Shown here: one piece after another, positions 37,084 through 49,290 of the stretch
How the letters are laid out: the number at the start of each line of letters is the position of its first letter
Numbering within the stretch: position 1 is the stretch's first letter
Source: Parus major
Taxonomy: Eukaryota > Chordata > Aves > Passeriformes > Paridae
Assembly: GCF_001522545.3 (NCBI RefSeq)
Contig: NC_031771.1
Coordinates: forward strand, 24,678,847-24,742,846
DNA length: 64,000 bases
Reading direction: 5' to 3'
The notes under the pieces: model-generated
The model's input: only the letters and a program-made list of their open reading frames with translations
What the model was told of the DNA's origin: nothing
Database searches by the model: none
Made by a program: the position numbers and the translations under genes

Positions 37084-38652
37084 GGAACCTCATGCCTTGC
37101 CTTTTAGCTTGGAACAGTGAGAAAGAAAAAAAGGAAACGATGTGATCAATAATTAAAGGGCTGGAAATGAACAAATGGAATTAATTGTTCCAAGAAGGGT
37201 GAAGAAAGGAACCTGAGAAATATCATCTATCTTTATCTCTCAATCTGGCAGGAAAATTTACAAAGCATCTTTAGAAAGAGAAAGTCTGAGGTTATATATT
37301 CCCTGGTTCAGGTTTCTGAGTGATACAAATTTAAAGGTTTTTTTCAGGTCGGATTTTTTTATTTCTTTCTATATTATGCTTTCTCATTTTATGACACTTC
37401 TCAGACTTGAATCATTCACAGCAGATGGCTCCATGAATACTGGATATTTCCATAAATAATGACAGATTTCCCTCCAGTCTCCCCACCCTCCTCCACTCCA
37501 CATGCCCAAATCTTTTGTGTGTTATCTGCAAACACACATTCAAATTCTGGTCAGCAAACAAGCCTATCTAATACCATTGTCATTCCTGCAAGCCCAGTAG
37601 AATCAGTAAAACAATGAACTCATCATCCCATCTGATTCAAAAGCAGTTTTCCCCCAAGAAATTCAGAGAAAGAAGGGAAAATCTGCTAGACACTTAATGG
37701 AATTTAACACCTCCATGGCTAACAGTAGAGGACCACTGCAGAAAGCATCCTGGTAGTCCACAGCGTTGGTGAGACAGATTTCCTGCATGCTGGCTTTTAG
37801 TTCAGGAGTGGACAGGAAATGTGCTCAGGTCCTCTGAACACCCTGGCCACCAAAGACGCTCCAAGCATTATTGCAAGTGTGAAATTGGCACTAAATTCAG
37901 CTATGGAAACTGTTTGCACAGGAAGAATTTCTAATAGAAAAGGAGCCTCAAGAGCCAAAAGGAGCACAAAAATCCTTGCTGTTGGGGCATAGTATTTTTA
38001 ATTGATATACATACAATAAATTATGTGTGATGATACAGTCGTAGTAAAAAAAAACAAATGCAAGGTAGCTTTTAGTTTGGCACATTAAAAGGAAAATTTG
38101 AAAATATTCTTACCAGAGCAAAAATTTATGGTTAACTTATTGCTTCAAGTGCTCATAATCTGCCATCTATATACATTTCTATCAAATGACCCTCTAAATA
38201 ATTAATATATCTAATTCTGTCAGTGTTGCCAGGGCAGGTTTCCCTGTAGAAGGTTAATGCTATGATTTAATTCTTTATTTATGTGATTAGCAGCCCCAAT
38301 CAGGCTGCTTTAATGAGGTCACAGACAGCAGATTATCACAACTGACTGGCCTAGCAGGAACCTTCAGCATTCTGAGTGATTCCACTGCACAGTCCAGATT
38401 CCCACAGGAAACTGCCAACAGGTATTAGGAAGCAGAGCTAAGTCCCTAGCCAGGCACCAAACGCTATTCAACCCTTTTTGGGGAGCAGTGCCAAATCACA
38501 GTAGTCCAGATAAAACATGGAAACACAGGAATTGCTAAAGTTCATCACCTACACAGTTTATCTATGTAATTCTCTTGTTTCATAATGCCCAGAAAAGCAC
38601 AGACAAGAATATCACTATAAGAAGATTCAGGATAATTTGTTATTACAGCGAT

Positions 38653-38704
38653 GCTCATCTGTAATAGTTAACATTTAAGCTCATCTGTAATAGTTAGCAT
38701 TTGG
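38653..38704. repeat. 26-bp tandem duplication
   Basis: Two adjacent 26-bp copies (38,653-38,678 and 38,679-38,704) share GCTCATCTGTAATAGTTA as their first 18 bases and differ at only a few positions afterwards. The copies are very similar, so the duplication is probably fairly recent, or the unit is under constraint. Confidence 0.9.
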
Positions 38705-40770
38705 ATTTAATCCCAGTTATGATCCTCCCCATGTCAAAAGGAGTGCCTGGCAGTTATGAGATTCTTCACCCTCAACACTAGGGAAGGAGCTGATAGAAAT
38801 GCAGCATTTCAAGAGTTCATAAATCTGCATTTCTACATACTCAAAAGATTCAAGCACACAAAGAAAGCAGAACAGTGTGCTTTTCTTTCATTGTCTTGCT
38901 CTTTTTTCCCATTTTCCCCCCAGTATGCTCCAGCTCTCTAGAGCTCTCTCCAGGCTGCTTAAGGTATTAAGGGCCAAATGCCAAATTTCATCTTCATAAG
39001 GACACCAGAGCACTCACCTTGCACTCTGATCTCCCACCTAGCTGGTGTCCTCACTCCTCGGGAGAAGGGCTATGCAGGGACACTCTGCTCTCAGCCATTC
39101 TGGTTTCAGTGGGTTGACAGTAATAAGGGAGCACTGAAAGGGAGCACTTTCCTATCCTGGCACAGCCTGCCTGGATAGGAAATGGTGAGATCTCTATCCT
39201 CTGTTATTCAGTCTCCATTCAGCCTGGTTGAGAAGGGCAGGAGGAACAGCTTAGATGTGTCTTTTCCTTTTTCTACTTTCTCCTTTCCTCTGTCAGCAAA
39301 GGTGTCTTTCTACCTCTTTTACTGACCAGCCTTTTTGTTCTGTTTTCTGCAGGGTTGGTTTTTGTTGTTAGGTTTTTCTTTTTTTAATTATTGAATGTTG
39401 TTTCCCCAGCCAAACTGCCTTCAGCTCCTGCTCTGTCTATTATACTTGGCACAGAAAGGGATGAAAAAGAATGAATCTTGGAAGAGAAACCAAAGCCTGC
39501 AATAAGCTGTACTCTGAATTACCCTGTAGCATGCTGACTGGGAACAAGAAGACTTGCCATGCTGATACATACAGCTGAAAATTGGGTTTGCCATGTACGG
39601 TGGTGTTAAATGAAAACCTTTCACTGCATCCCTCACAGCCTGCCACTGTGCTGTGCCCTTCATGAACACTCCACTGCTTATTGGCACAGGTATAAAAATG
39701 TTCTTTGGATGACAGACAGCTCAGGTAAGCTCTAGAGAAATCAAAGCAGGAAAGCAGATAAAGGCTAGCGATATTTCTATCACTAACTCATGGATAGGTT
39801 TTTTCTCTCTAACAATTTCCACCTCGGAAAGCTCCAGGTCACTAAATCAACACCCAGAACAATGAATAGAAGATATTGAAAAAGATCACATAAAATTCAG
39901 TGTTCTCACAGAAATGTAGAAACTCCTTCTATTTCCATGTGTTGGCTAACCCCAGGCTTCCATCATGTTGAGCTCTTTGCTGCTTCACTCACACACTGCG
40001 TTAGGTTTCTGTGCAAAATCCCATTGAAAAGAATGGAAACTCATTGTACAAGATAAATCACATTAATTTTATTAACAGATGGGACCCTCCCAATCCTCTG
40101 ACCAGATTCCCAGGAGGCTACAGACCAAAGATTCTCACTTAGGAATTTCCATGCTATGCGCAGGGAAAAAGGCCTGGTCTCCTGCGGTCAAAGACTCGAC
40201 ATCACGATCCCTGGTGGTTTAAGTTGCCATTAAGGCTGCAAGTCCAGTAGCTGAGACACCACCGACCAAATCCTTCTACACAAACCCCAGCAGAGGGGCA
40301 AGGATGGCAGCAGCAGTCACAGAGTATTTAAACTGTCCCAACAGGAGTGGGACAGCACAGGGGTCACTGTCCAATGATCTGGCCTGGCAATATTCCCACC
40401 AGGAATCCTCTGCAGGGCACAGTCCAGTGATGTAATTTGGGTTTGGTATAACTAAGCAGGAGCTGATATAAAGCTACTTGCTCTCTGCATAATTTCCCTC
40501 ACCCCTTATCCTGACAGGGAATTTTGGCCCCTTGTTTCAATGTGTTACTGCTTTCCATCATTTAAAAGAAACCACAGAAGGAGTGGCAATATTTTCCCTC
40601 AACAGGCAAATAGAAGAGAGGAAAATACTGAGCCCACCAGCACTGACTACTCAGGCTGCAGATTATTGCAGGACTCAGGAGAATAGCTGTAGAGAGCTCT
40701 CCTAAAGACCCAGCTGAGGCGGTGTCACATCCAGAGCAATGTCCTCGTTATTCTCATGCAGCTGCAAACA

Positions 40771-40900
40771 GGGGCCCCGGGGACTGGGAGGGAGGGAGCA
40801 AAGCATCCAGGCTGCCTCTCACAGCCTCACCTGCAGCAGCTCCAGCAGCGAGCAGCAAGCCAGCCTGCACCAGCGGAGGGGAGGCGAGTGCTGCCCTTCC
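40771..40900. other. Small GC-rich island with plus-strand G-quadruplex motif
   Basis: Locally GC-rich compared with both sides. At 40,779-40,796 there are four G runs, GGGG-ACT-GGG-A-GGG-A-GGG, which fit the canonical G-quadruplex pattern, and another GGGG lies just upstream at 40,771-40,774. CCCCGGGG at 40,775-40,782 is a palindrome. To the right the sequence is rich in CAGCAGC/CTGC motifs. Several frames are open through here because stops are rare in GC-rich DNA. I see no gene. Confidence 0.6.
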
Positions 40901-41313
40901 CATTTGTGCTGGGTGCTTTCTGGGGTTTGGATTGTATTCCTTTTTTAAGGAAGTGTTTATCTTCTGCCAGGTTTCTGCCTGTTTTCTTTACAAACAAAAC
41001 CTGTGCTTAAGATCTCTTTACTCCCATAGAAGTCTTTTGGTTTTCAGCTAAGGGAAGAATAAATCCTGAAAGCAGAGACTGATGAAAATTCCTTTTCCCT
41101 TATCTGCCACTAATTCAGAGGACATGATCCCCTTGATCCCTCATATCTTTAAAAGCATTGTTTGCAAAATGCTGTTTTCTCTGCTAATATGTCTTTTAAC
41201 ATCTGGTTTTATCCCCTGTAGTTACCCTACTTCTATTTCACACCCTGGTTCTCTTAAAAGCACATCCTAATCTCCAGGCAGCTCCAAATGATGATTATTT
41301 ACAGTTCTGGGTC

Positions 41314-41331
41314 TTTTTTTTTTTTTTTTTT
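41314..41331. repeat. Poly-T run (18 nt) followed by CAG
   Basis: Eighteen T followed by CAG|TAAGG. This looks superficially like an intron 3' end, but all frames downstream close quickly and no exon is recognisable. Confidence 0.95.
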
Positions 41332-41921
41332 CAGTAAGGTACTCACTTCTGTGCCTGTCTTCAGATTGGGAGATACATCAATGCACTGCAGGACAGTTTG
41401 GAGATCAAAGCAAGCCCAACTCCTGGATCTGTGCCCAGGCTAACCTGAGGAAAGGGGTAGGAGTGTTGTCCTGCCCACACATTCATTCCCCCAGTGCTAC
41501 CTAACTGATTAGTAAATCATGATTTTTAATCTCAAAACCCTGTCTGGCTTTTTGCCACTATGATATATATTGATGCTCCTATTCATTCCGTTATTCTGCT
41601 ATTATTTGAGCTTCTATCAATGTATTTATTATGGGATTCTCTCAGGAAACAGTTTTAAAAAGTTGTCTTACACTGGTCTTCATCCTCTGGTACCAGAACT
41701 CAAGCTAGGGGATGATACAGTTACCACATAAACTATTTCATCCCTGACATCTGATAGGAGAGGAATTCCTCTGTGGAAACTTCTCCATGTTCCTCCACAG
41801 CAAAATCACAAAGCTTTTAGTTTTTCTGAACATTCTTTCTGCATGTTTATTGTTTACTGAGCCTACAGACTCCAGCAAGCTTCCTGCTTCACATGTTTGA
41901 CACAGGACTTTAGGGATTTTA

Positions 41922-41935
41922 TTTTTTTTTTTTTT
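41922..41935. repeat. Poly-T run (14 nt)
   Basis: A homopolymer of 14 T inside a T-rich neighbourhood, without any associated gene signal. Confidence 0.95.
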
Positions 41936-44088
41936 ATTTCTGTAAGTTTCTCCAACTCTTTTGACCTTTCTTATTGCATTTTCCCCTATAAAATGCCTGG
42001 GTTTATGAGCCTATCTGCTTTCCTCCTTTGTCAAGCCTCAGCTACTTGAAAAATGCCTTCTTGCTCTTAGTATATTTTACCTGCTGTTTAGCCATTTCAG
42101 TTTCTTTGTGCTTTTTCTGTTTGGTTGATTTGGCTTTTTTCTTGTTTGTTTCCTCAAATCCATGGATAATTCAGTCCTAATGTAGCGTTTTTCCTACTGA
42201 GGCCTACTATCTGAGTTGCTGACATGGCTAGTTTAGGGATCTAATTTGGTTCCAAGCCTTCATGAGCACAAAGCACCACTCCTCCACCAGTCCTTGACTG
42301 TCTTTCCTTACACCGTGCTCCTTGGTCGTCCCTCCTCCCTCTCTGAGGCTTGCAAGGTTCAAGGTGTGTCAATACCGTGGCTCAAAGCTGTTTCTTGGGC
42401 ACCTGAACAGAAACACATGATCTCCTGCTCCCACCTCCTACTTGTCTGCAAGTGACTCCAATGACACACTTAGCACTAACTGTTGATTACCATCCTTGAT
42501 GGATTGCTGCTGATTTCTGCTGACTTTTAATTTAAGAACATGGATTTCACCTCTCAGAGAATGCAGAATCTCAGAGCACATGTGGTTCCTGGAAGGAACT
42601 GGTTTAGACTTAAATCCTTAGACATCCTTAGATGTTTTTCTGCGTCCTTTAGGCTTAGCCCAGTTTTACAAAGTTTGTGTCATAATCCTTAGGGACATGA
42701 GGGATAACTTCATCTTGTCCTGCATGCATTGCTTGTACAAATCATATCTATAAAATCTTCTCTCATCTCCTGTTTAAATGAGAAAGGGGTAAAGAGCAGA
42801 GATCTTACCAGACTGCTTAGTTCTTATCAAAGACCACTACATACACTTATATTCTCATTCATCCACTGGTAATAAACTCATATCACACAGATAGATCTAA
42901 AGGCACACTATGAAGTGACATTTAGGCTGTGAAGCCTTAATTTAGGCACCACAATGATTAGAGTGTTTTAATATCATAATAACTGATAAATAGACTATGT
43001 GTCAGACATTTCATTCCCTTTTAATCAAAACTCCTAGTCTGCTAAATTAATCACCCCCTTGGGGTACAGTAGCAGATTTCCAATTTAGTCATAGAGCATC
43101 ATTAATAATGAAAAGTTCTGGAGGCAAATTCTGCTTCATGTTTCTTTGTATGATCCTTCAGGTTTAAAGAGACAAGACAGAGGAGGTAGGAAACATCAAC
43201 ACTTTGCAACAATCCAATAAACAAACATAATTTTGATGTAAATCCTCTAATGATTCTCCTCCTTGAATATTAAAGATATCACAAAAAAAATCCAAAAACA
43301 AAAAACAAACAACCAAAACAGAAAGCAGTCAGAAGCAGCTTAATTTTACCCAAAAGGTGTTACCAATATCAAAGCTAAAATGCATGAGGGATGGAGAGCA
43401 ATGCTGCATTTTGAACAGCTCCTTTATTGTGGTGCTGTATATTTGGTCTCTTTAATTGGCTAATTTCAGAATAAAGCTGTTTCTGGGCAAGGGTTCTTTA
43501 TCTGGTATGTCTTGATTTTTATCACTAAAAAAAGAATCATTAAAGGCATATTTTCTTATCTTTTTCCTAATTATAAACAATACTTCCACAGAGAATAAAT
43601 TTCTGCCCCACCCACTAATGGATATGCTTCATTTTCTGTTCAAGTGTTGTCTAACTGCATTTAAAAATTTGTGACACATTTGATGATAGCAATATCTGGG
43701 GAGTATAAGTGGCACTGATTATGCTGAGCTAATTTTGTTGGGTTTTAGGGAAGCATTTTCTTTTGCCATAAATATTTGCATCTTCCAATTCATGCTGACT
43801 CTGAGCCTTTCCAGGGCACAGGTAAAGCTAAATTTTAAAGTGTCCATTATTTCTTGTTATCTCTTATGTTATGAGCAGCAGTGGCACAAGAACTTGGGAG
43901 TAAGTCCATTTAGCCATCCTTTGCCATTCCCACAGTGAAGCCTTTTTCTTTCAGCACTTCTGACAGAATAAACATAGGGAGAGCAGAACTTTAGGTAGCC
44001 ACCAGCTAGTCTAGATTTATAAGCTGGTAGTCTCCAAACACTTTGTTGTTTGCAGCATGTATTGGGCTATCATATCTAGTAGCAAAAT

Positions 44089-44135
44089 AAAAAAAGAAAA
44101 AAGAAAAAAAGGAAAAAAGGAGAAAAAAAAAAGAG
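44089..44135. repeat. 47-nt polypurine tract (A-rich with G)
   Basis: An uninterrupted purine run of 47 nt made of A blocks broken by single or paired G. Such tracts can form triplex DNA if mirror-symmetric and tend to exclude nucleosomes. No gene boundary was recognised beside it. Confidence 0.93.
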
Positions 44136-47100
44136 CATATTCACACCTTGCCTGTGCTTGGATGTCAACCAAACCAAAGTAAACACATTACTGGTCCAGA
44201 AATGGCTACAGTTGTTATCCCAGAAGGTATCTCTGTACACCTATATCTGTATCTCAGCTGTCTGTGTGAGAGGTCATTTAACTCTGAGGCACTGCCTGAC
44301 TTCTTGCCACATGAGGAGCAGGCAAGCCTGTGCTGTGTAAGCAGGAGAGCTCTGCTTACAGGAACAAATTGCTGATTAGAAGATTTCTGTCTCTTCCTGG
44401 GGCTTGGGGGAGTTTCTCCAGGTGCATGAGGCTCTCCAATAAAACCCTCCTACAAATCACTTTAGTGTGTTGACAGTGACACCACTCCTGTCCCTCCTCC
44501 ACCGGGAGACCCATAAAAGTCCAAGGCCAGAGACTGCTGCTGAACCAACAAGCAGGAAGGATTTACAGCCGACAGTAACATCTGACCTCATCAAACTCCA
44601 CTCTGGGCCGTTTATCACTTCTCCGTAGGAAAGCAAAAGCATTAGGATTGAGAAGGGATCAGTGGAGACAGAAGGAAAGGAGAGCAAATCACAGTCACTT
44701 TAACTCCACTGAAAGTTATAGAAAAATCACCAGCAATACAGACAAGTGCCTAAATGCCCTTGAAAACAAGTGTTTCGGGGGAAAAAAACCCTAGGCATTA
44801 AATGAAATGGGTTTAAAACAAGTGCTGAAATTTATCAAACAGCTGAGCATCCCCTTGTCTCTAAAGCTACACAGCACAGAAGAAGGGTGCTTAGTACAAA
44901 AAATGAGAACATGTGCCATAGCAGGTAAGAGCATTTGAAAGAGACTGCCAAAAAGCCTTTCTGTTGTGTGTCTGCCACAGAGAAGTTGACCAATGTGCCT
45001 TCATCCTGGGGGACAGAGCAGGCAGGTAGTCAGTACAGGAAACTGTCTGGACTCGGTCTCAGCCTCATTGCCATGGTGCTGGTGAGGACCCAGCAGAGAC
45101 CCCAGTGAGGAGTTATCTCCAGCCATGGTGTTTCACCCTCTGACCTGCTGGCACATAACACATCCAGACAGCATACGTGCAGTCAGAGGGGCTGGCTCTG
45201 AGGGGGCAGGAAACAGCTGGAGTGCCTGCGCTGGACAGACCACAGACTGGGGGAAGAAATAAATTGCAAGGGAAAACCATTGGGACAGTTGGACTGCAAG
45301 GGGCATAGAACAGAAAGATCTTAAAGGAACAGCTTGGAAGAAGTCAATCAGACTGATCACCTGAGCCTTTTACTCAAATAAATGTTTTCCCAGAGGAACA
45401 TATGTTGACATTTGCCCCGTCTGAGATGCCCATGCCTTGGCTGCTCTTTCTCTGCTGTGTATTCTTGAAAAGCATACACAAAGAGAGCTAATGAAAGGTT
45501 CTTTAAGGGTAAGAGCAGAAAATCTCTGTGTACAAAGAGCAATAAACAGAGAGCAAAGACTTCATTAAAAAAACATTCACAATTTTTTTTTCAGTCTCTC
45601 CTTCCAAATTTCAAGCCCTCCTCCCAGTGATGCATTTAGAGAGGTGCCTAAGAAGAAAGGCACTCCAATCCCCTACTGGTTTCTGAAAATCTCAGGTTTG
45701 TATTTAATCAGAACAATGTGAAGCTGAGATGCACCTTCATTTTGCCTGAAGGTAACTGCTGAGAAGAGGATCGTGGGAGCACTTGCCAGCCCTCTGAACC
45801 ACACGTATCGGCTTAATTAAGGCAGCTGGGACTCCAGTGACCATTTACACTATCAGAAGTGAGAGCCGTTCTGCATCATAGCCACCCCGCTCTCATCATA
45901 GCATCAATTCCTGACAAACCAATGTGCAATGTTAAGGTACAACCCCCTGACATTAACAGTGAAATCACGAGTTCCCAAAGAATCCCAAAGGGCTGAGGAT
46001 GGGCAAAATTTCTATTTCACAGCTGATTCACTCAGTAATATGTAAATAAAAAATACTGACATAGCACAGTAAATTCATGTGTGGCAGTAATAGGCAGGAA
46101 AGATGTAAAGATTATGGCTTGAGAGAGAGAGACCATGGAAATGAAAAACCGTGTAAAAGTAAGGCAAATATAAACAATCAAGAAAAAAGAGGATTCCCCC
46201 AAAAAAACACTCTCAAAAAGCTATTGGTTAGGGGAGAAACATAGGTTTTGTAACCAAAATAAATAGTTCTCAAAGAGAATTTCAACATCTACAAGATGGA
46301 AATCTCTAACACAAGCTCAAGGATGAAGAATTCCACTCAAGCTACCAGATTTTTTATTGTCTTTTATTGTCTGAAATTTTAAATCCCTAGCAGATGTACT
46401 TTTAAATCTTATTTTATCTTAATAAGGCATAATATATATGGGGCACTGAGGCACTGGAGCTGTTTCTGTTGACTTTCTGCACAGCAAACCTAACACTTTT
46501 CTTGCAATCCAGTATCTTCTGTGTCTGTTATTTCTCAGTAACCTAAAAAATTCAGTTGACTTAAGTTTTGGCTACTCATATTCACCAAACTACTTCTTAC
46601 GATTTTTATCTCTTCTGTCACTGGCCTAAGACACCCAATGTTTTCCAGCAGTTTCTTTAAAATAGAGCATGACTTACGAATAAAAAAGTGTTTTATTTAT
46701 CTTTGAGAAAAGTTTATTAGGGGTATGCAAAGTGAATTTATTCTTAGAAAAATTGTCTCTAAAACTGAAAGTGTCTAGTTAGAAAGAGTAGTCTGAGAGG
46801 TGCAGTTTGTGCTTCTCACATACTGATTCTCCCCCATGGATCTGGTGAGCTCTGTCTCTGAGGGAGAAGAACCCACTGCAATGCAAGGTCTGAGGATGGT
46901 GTAGCACAGTAAATGCAGCCTGGTTTCTTGAGACCAATTTAGATTACAAAGAATGAGATTGAGACTTCAGAGCTGCAGCTACCAGAAAGCACCATCATTA
47001 AAAAAGGCACACACACCCCCCAAAACAAAAAGACAACAAACCCAACTGTCAACAAAATCCAAAAATACAACATCCCTCCCCCTCAAAATTTCTGAAAAAA

Positions 47101-49212
47101 ATCTCCCACTCTTTCTCTTAAATATCTTATTTATTTAAAGAAGGGGGGTAAGAAAAAAAAGAAAGTATTTACCATCAAAAGTCAGCACTGGCTGACTTTT
47201 CAGTAATCCTAGCAGCAGACAAATTACAACATTCCTCACTACAGCTTTCCAACCCAATAATCCTACAAAGAACTGTGCAATCAGAATTTTAAATGCCCTG
47301 GGAACTGAGTTAATACCAGATGGTATCCAGCTATATTCATCATTATAATTTCCTAATATTATATTAACATTTACTAGTTTAGCACTTGAATCATGTAGCA
47401 CGACACTGCTAAAATGTATGTCCTGAACTCAATATCATGCAGAACAGTTTTCCCTCTCTCTCCTTGACTGTCATTTCTTCAAGTTTTTAATAATATTATT
47501 TTTTTAACATTTTATAGCCTTATGAAAATGCAGACTTCCACATATAATATTATTTTGTCTTTTCAGTTACAATAACAGTATTAGATCAATCTATAGATGC
47601 TTCTGCCATTTCAAGAGATCCTACATTTTTAATTCTATCAAGATGAAAGTGTTGATTTCTTTCAGACAATGTAAAATAAGATGTATGATATCAAGTGTGC
47701 ATTTTCTGCATGAGGGAATTATCAGAGCTGTGAATTTCCTTATGTTGTTCTTCCCAATACTGCATTAGAAAAGCACTGGAAATCTCCAATTGCATGACTC
47801 TCTCTTTTCCACACTCAAATTTATGACACTTAAGGTAAATATTTCTTATCCCAAATTCAAATCAAGGCTAATTCACTAAATTATATTTTTCTGAAAGGCA
47901 TTACACTGATAAATTCTTTTTACAAAGGAATTTGATTTTTTCTTAATCGTATCATATACTTCCAAAACCTCTCTGGTGAACATTTTCCTTAGAACAGGTC
48001 TAATTTTTTTTTAGCATTCAGCTTTGTTTGGAGAGAAAAAGCATTTTTGTCTCCTACCCTTCCCACCTTGTGCCTCTGATGTGTGGATATAATCGATTCA
48101 AAGCCTGAAGAGCTGACTTAAAATCCCTGCTCTTCCAAGAAATGAGCCCTTTTCCAAAGCAGAAAAAGAATCAGCTCACCAAGCAGCATTTTCTTGGCTT
48201 TCAAATCACTAGCATAGTATTTTGAGCAGTTAAACCATTTCCTTTTCACTGTGGTATGAAAGTGTTTGTGAATAAACACAATTTAAGGCACACATTCACT
48301 TAAGCTGTAAGACAGTCTCCAACATCTGTAGTACAAGGCATACCCATATCTCTGTACATATGTGGGAAATCTTCCATAAAGACTTCCAAAAATATCTCTT
48401 CATTGTCACCAGCAGAGCAGCAACACTGAGAATTTTCTACTTGAAACTATGGTCTTTAGGAGCAGTCCCTGTTAACACACAATACTTGGTGCCCCCCTCT
48501 TTGCCCTCCCACTTTATTTACTCCAGGCATGCTACTCTTGCACAGCGACCTGCCCGGTCAGTGGAATTGTATTGAATGTGCATCATATTAAGTCTTCTTC
48601 ACGTGTTTCCTCATTAATCTGCATACCAAGACTATCCAAATCTACATCAACATCAGAAAACACTTTGAAACAATTATCCAGTGTTGTGCTCCAGGACAGA
48701 AATTGTTCAATTACAGCTCAGTAGAAGACATACTGTAGATGATCATGGCAATATGTGATTATCATTGTTATCTGTTTACAGCACAGGTCTTAACCCTTCC
48801 ACTGGTATTTCTGATTCTGCCCACTGCTGGAAACAAGCTGGGCTTTGGGTTTGATCCAGCCTGGCGGTTCCTGTGTATTTGGATAAACGGTGACCCAGCC
48901 CAGTTAGCCCAGTCAGAGGCATAACAGGATTTGTATTCTCATTAGAAATGTCATTGTTCCTCCTTCAATTATCATTCTACCCTTTGACTCTCTTATTCCC
49001 AGCATGAAACTAAGAGGTACATAAGTGATACCACTGTGCACAAAACTGGCAAATGTGGTCTCTGCCAGCCTGATAACCCAGTGGTCAGCTCCTCTGCTGG
49101 GCTACACTGCTGTGCTGCTCAGGATGACAATTTACTGACATTAATGATGTGGGGGGATGATGTGACTCCATAATGACATCTCTGAAAGAAGATGCATAAT
49201 TTAACTCCACAA
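44136..49212. other. Non-coding unique sequence, no gene recognised
   Basis: Frames are short and on both strands (up to 88 codons) with no recognisable products. A C/A-rich low-complexity patch is present at about 46,989-47,090. The rest is AT-rich unique DNA. No repeat family was recognised. Confidence 0.6.
46989..47090. repeat. A/C-rich low-complexity sequence
   Basis: Irregular A- and C-rich sequence with runs such as CACACACCCCCC and repeated AACAAA units. It breaks down gradually at both ends. Confidence 0.65.
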
Positions 49213-49290
49213 AGATGATTTCAGGGCTGGACAAGACTCCTGTGATCACCCAGTCCAATGTCTTACAGATAATTTTACTCTGTGACTCTT
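49213..49290 (-). mobile_element. Ancient, diverged CR1-like 3' end fragment
   Basis: On the plus strand, CAGGGCTGGACAAGACTCC followed by TGTGATCACCCAGTCCAATG and CTTACAGATAA resembles the complement of the 3' end of old sauropsid CR1/L3-type elements, where a 'GCCAGAAGGGACC...TGTGATCATCTAGTCTGACCTCC' pattern is common. The match is short and diverged, so this is tentative. If correct, it is much older than the copy near 16.1 kb. Confidence 0.4.

Larger units (their letters stand above)
35972..40770. other. Non-coding unique sequence, no gene recognised
   Basis: Short frames only, no recognisable product. Noted within it are a 21-T run at 37,063-37,083, a 26-bp tandem duplication at 38,653-38,704, and a small perfect hairpin CTGTCCCA/TGGGACAG at 40,333-40,355. 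The block 38,260-38,400 is a candidate conserved element by appearance. Confidence 0.55.
40901..44088. other. Non-coding unique sequence, no gene recognised
   Basis: No coding frame of note; the longest that begins inside this stretch has 69 codons. It contains an 18-T run at 41,314-41,331, a 14-T run at 41,922-41,935 and an A-rich patch at about 43,280-43,320. The block 43,400-43,520 is repeat-free and AT-rich. Nothing else is recognisable. Confidence 0.6.

Noticed and set aside
40289..40306. CTCF-like sequence CCAGCAGAGGGGCAAG
   Set aside because: An extra G shifts the core relative to the CTCF consensus, breaking the match at strongly preferred positions.
40333..40355. Hairpin CTGTCCCA / TGGGACAG with a 7-nt loop
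   Set aside because: Only 8 bp of stem with no extension. Structures of this size are expected many times by chance.
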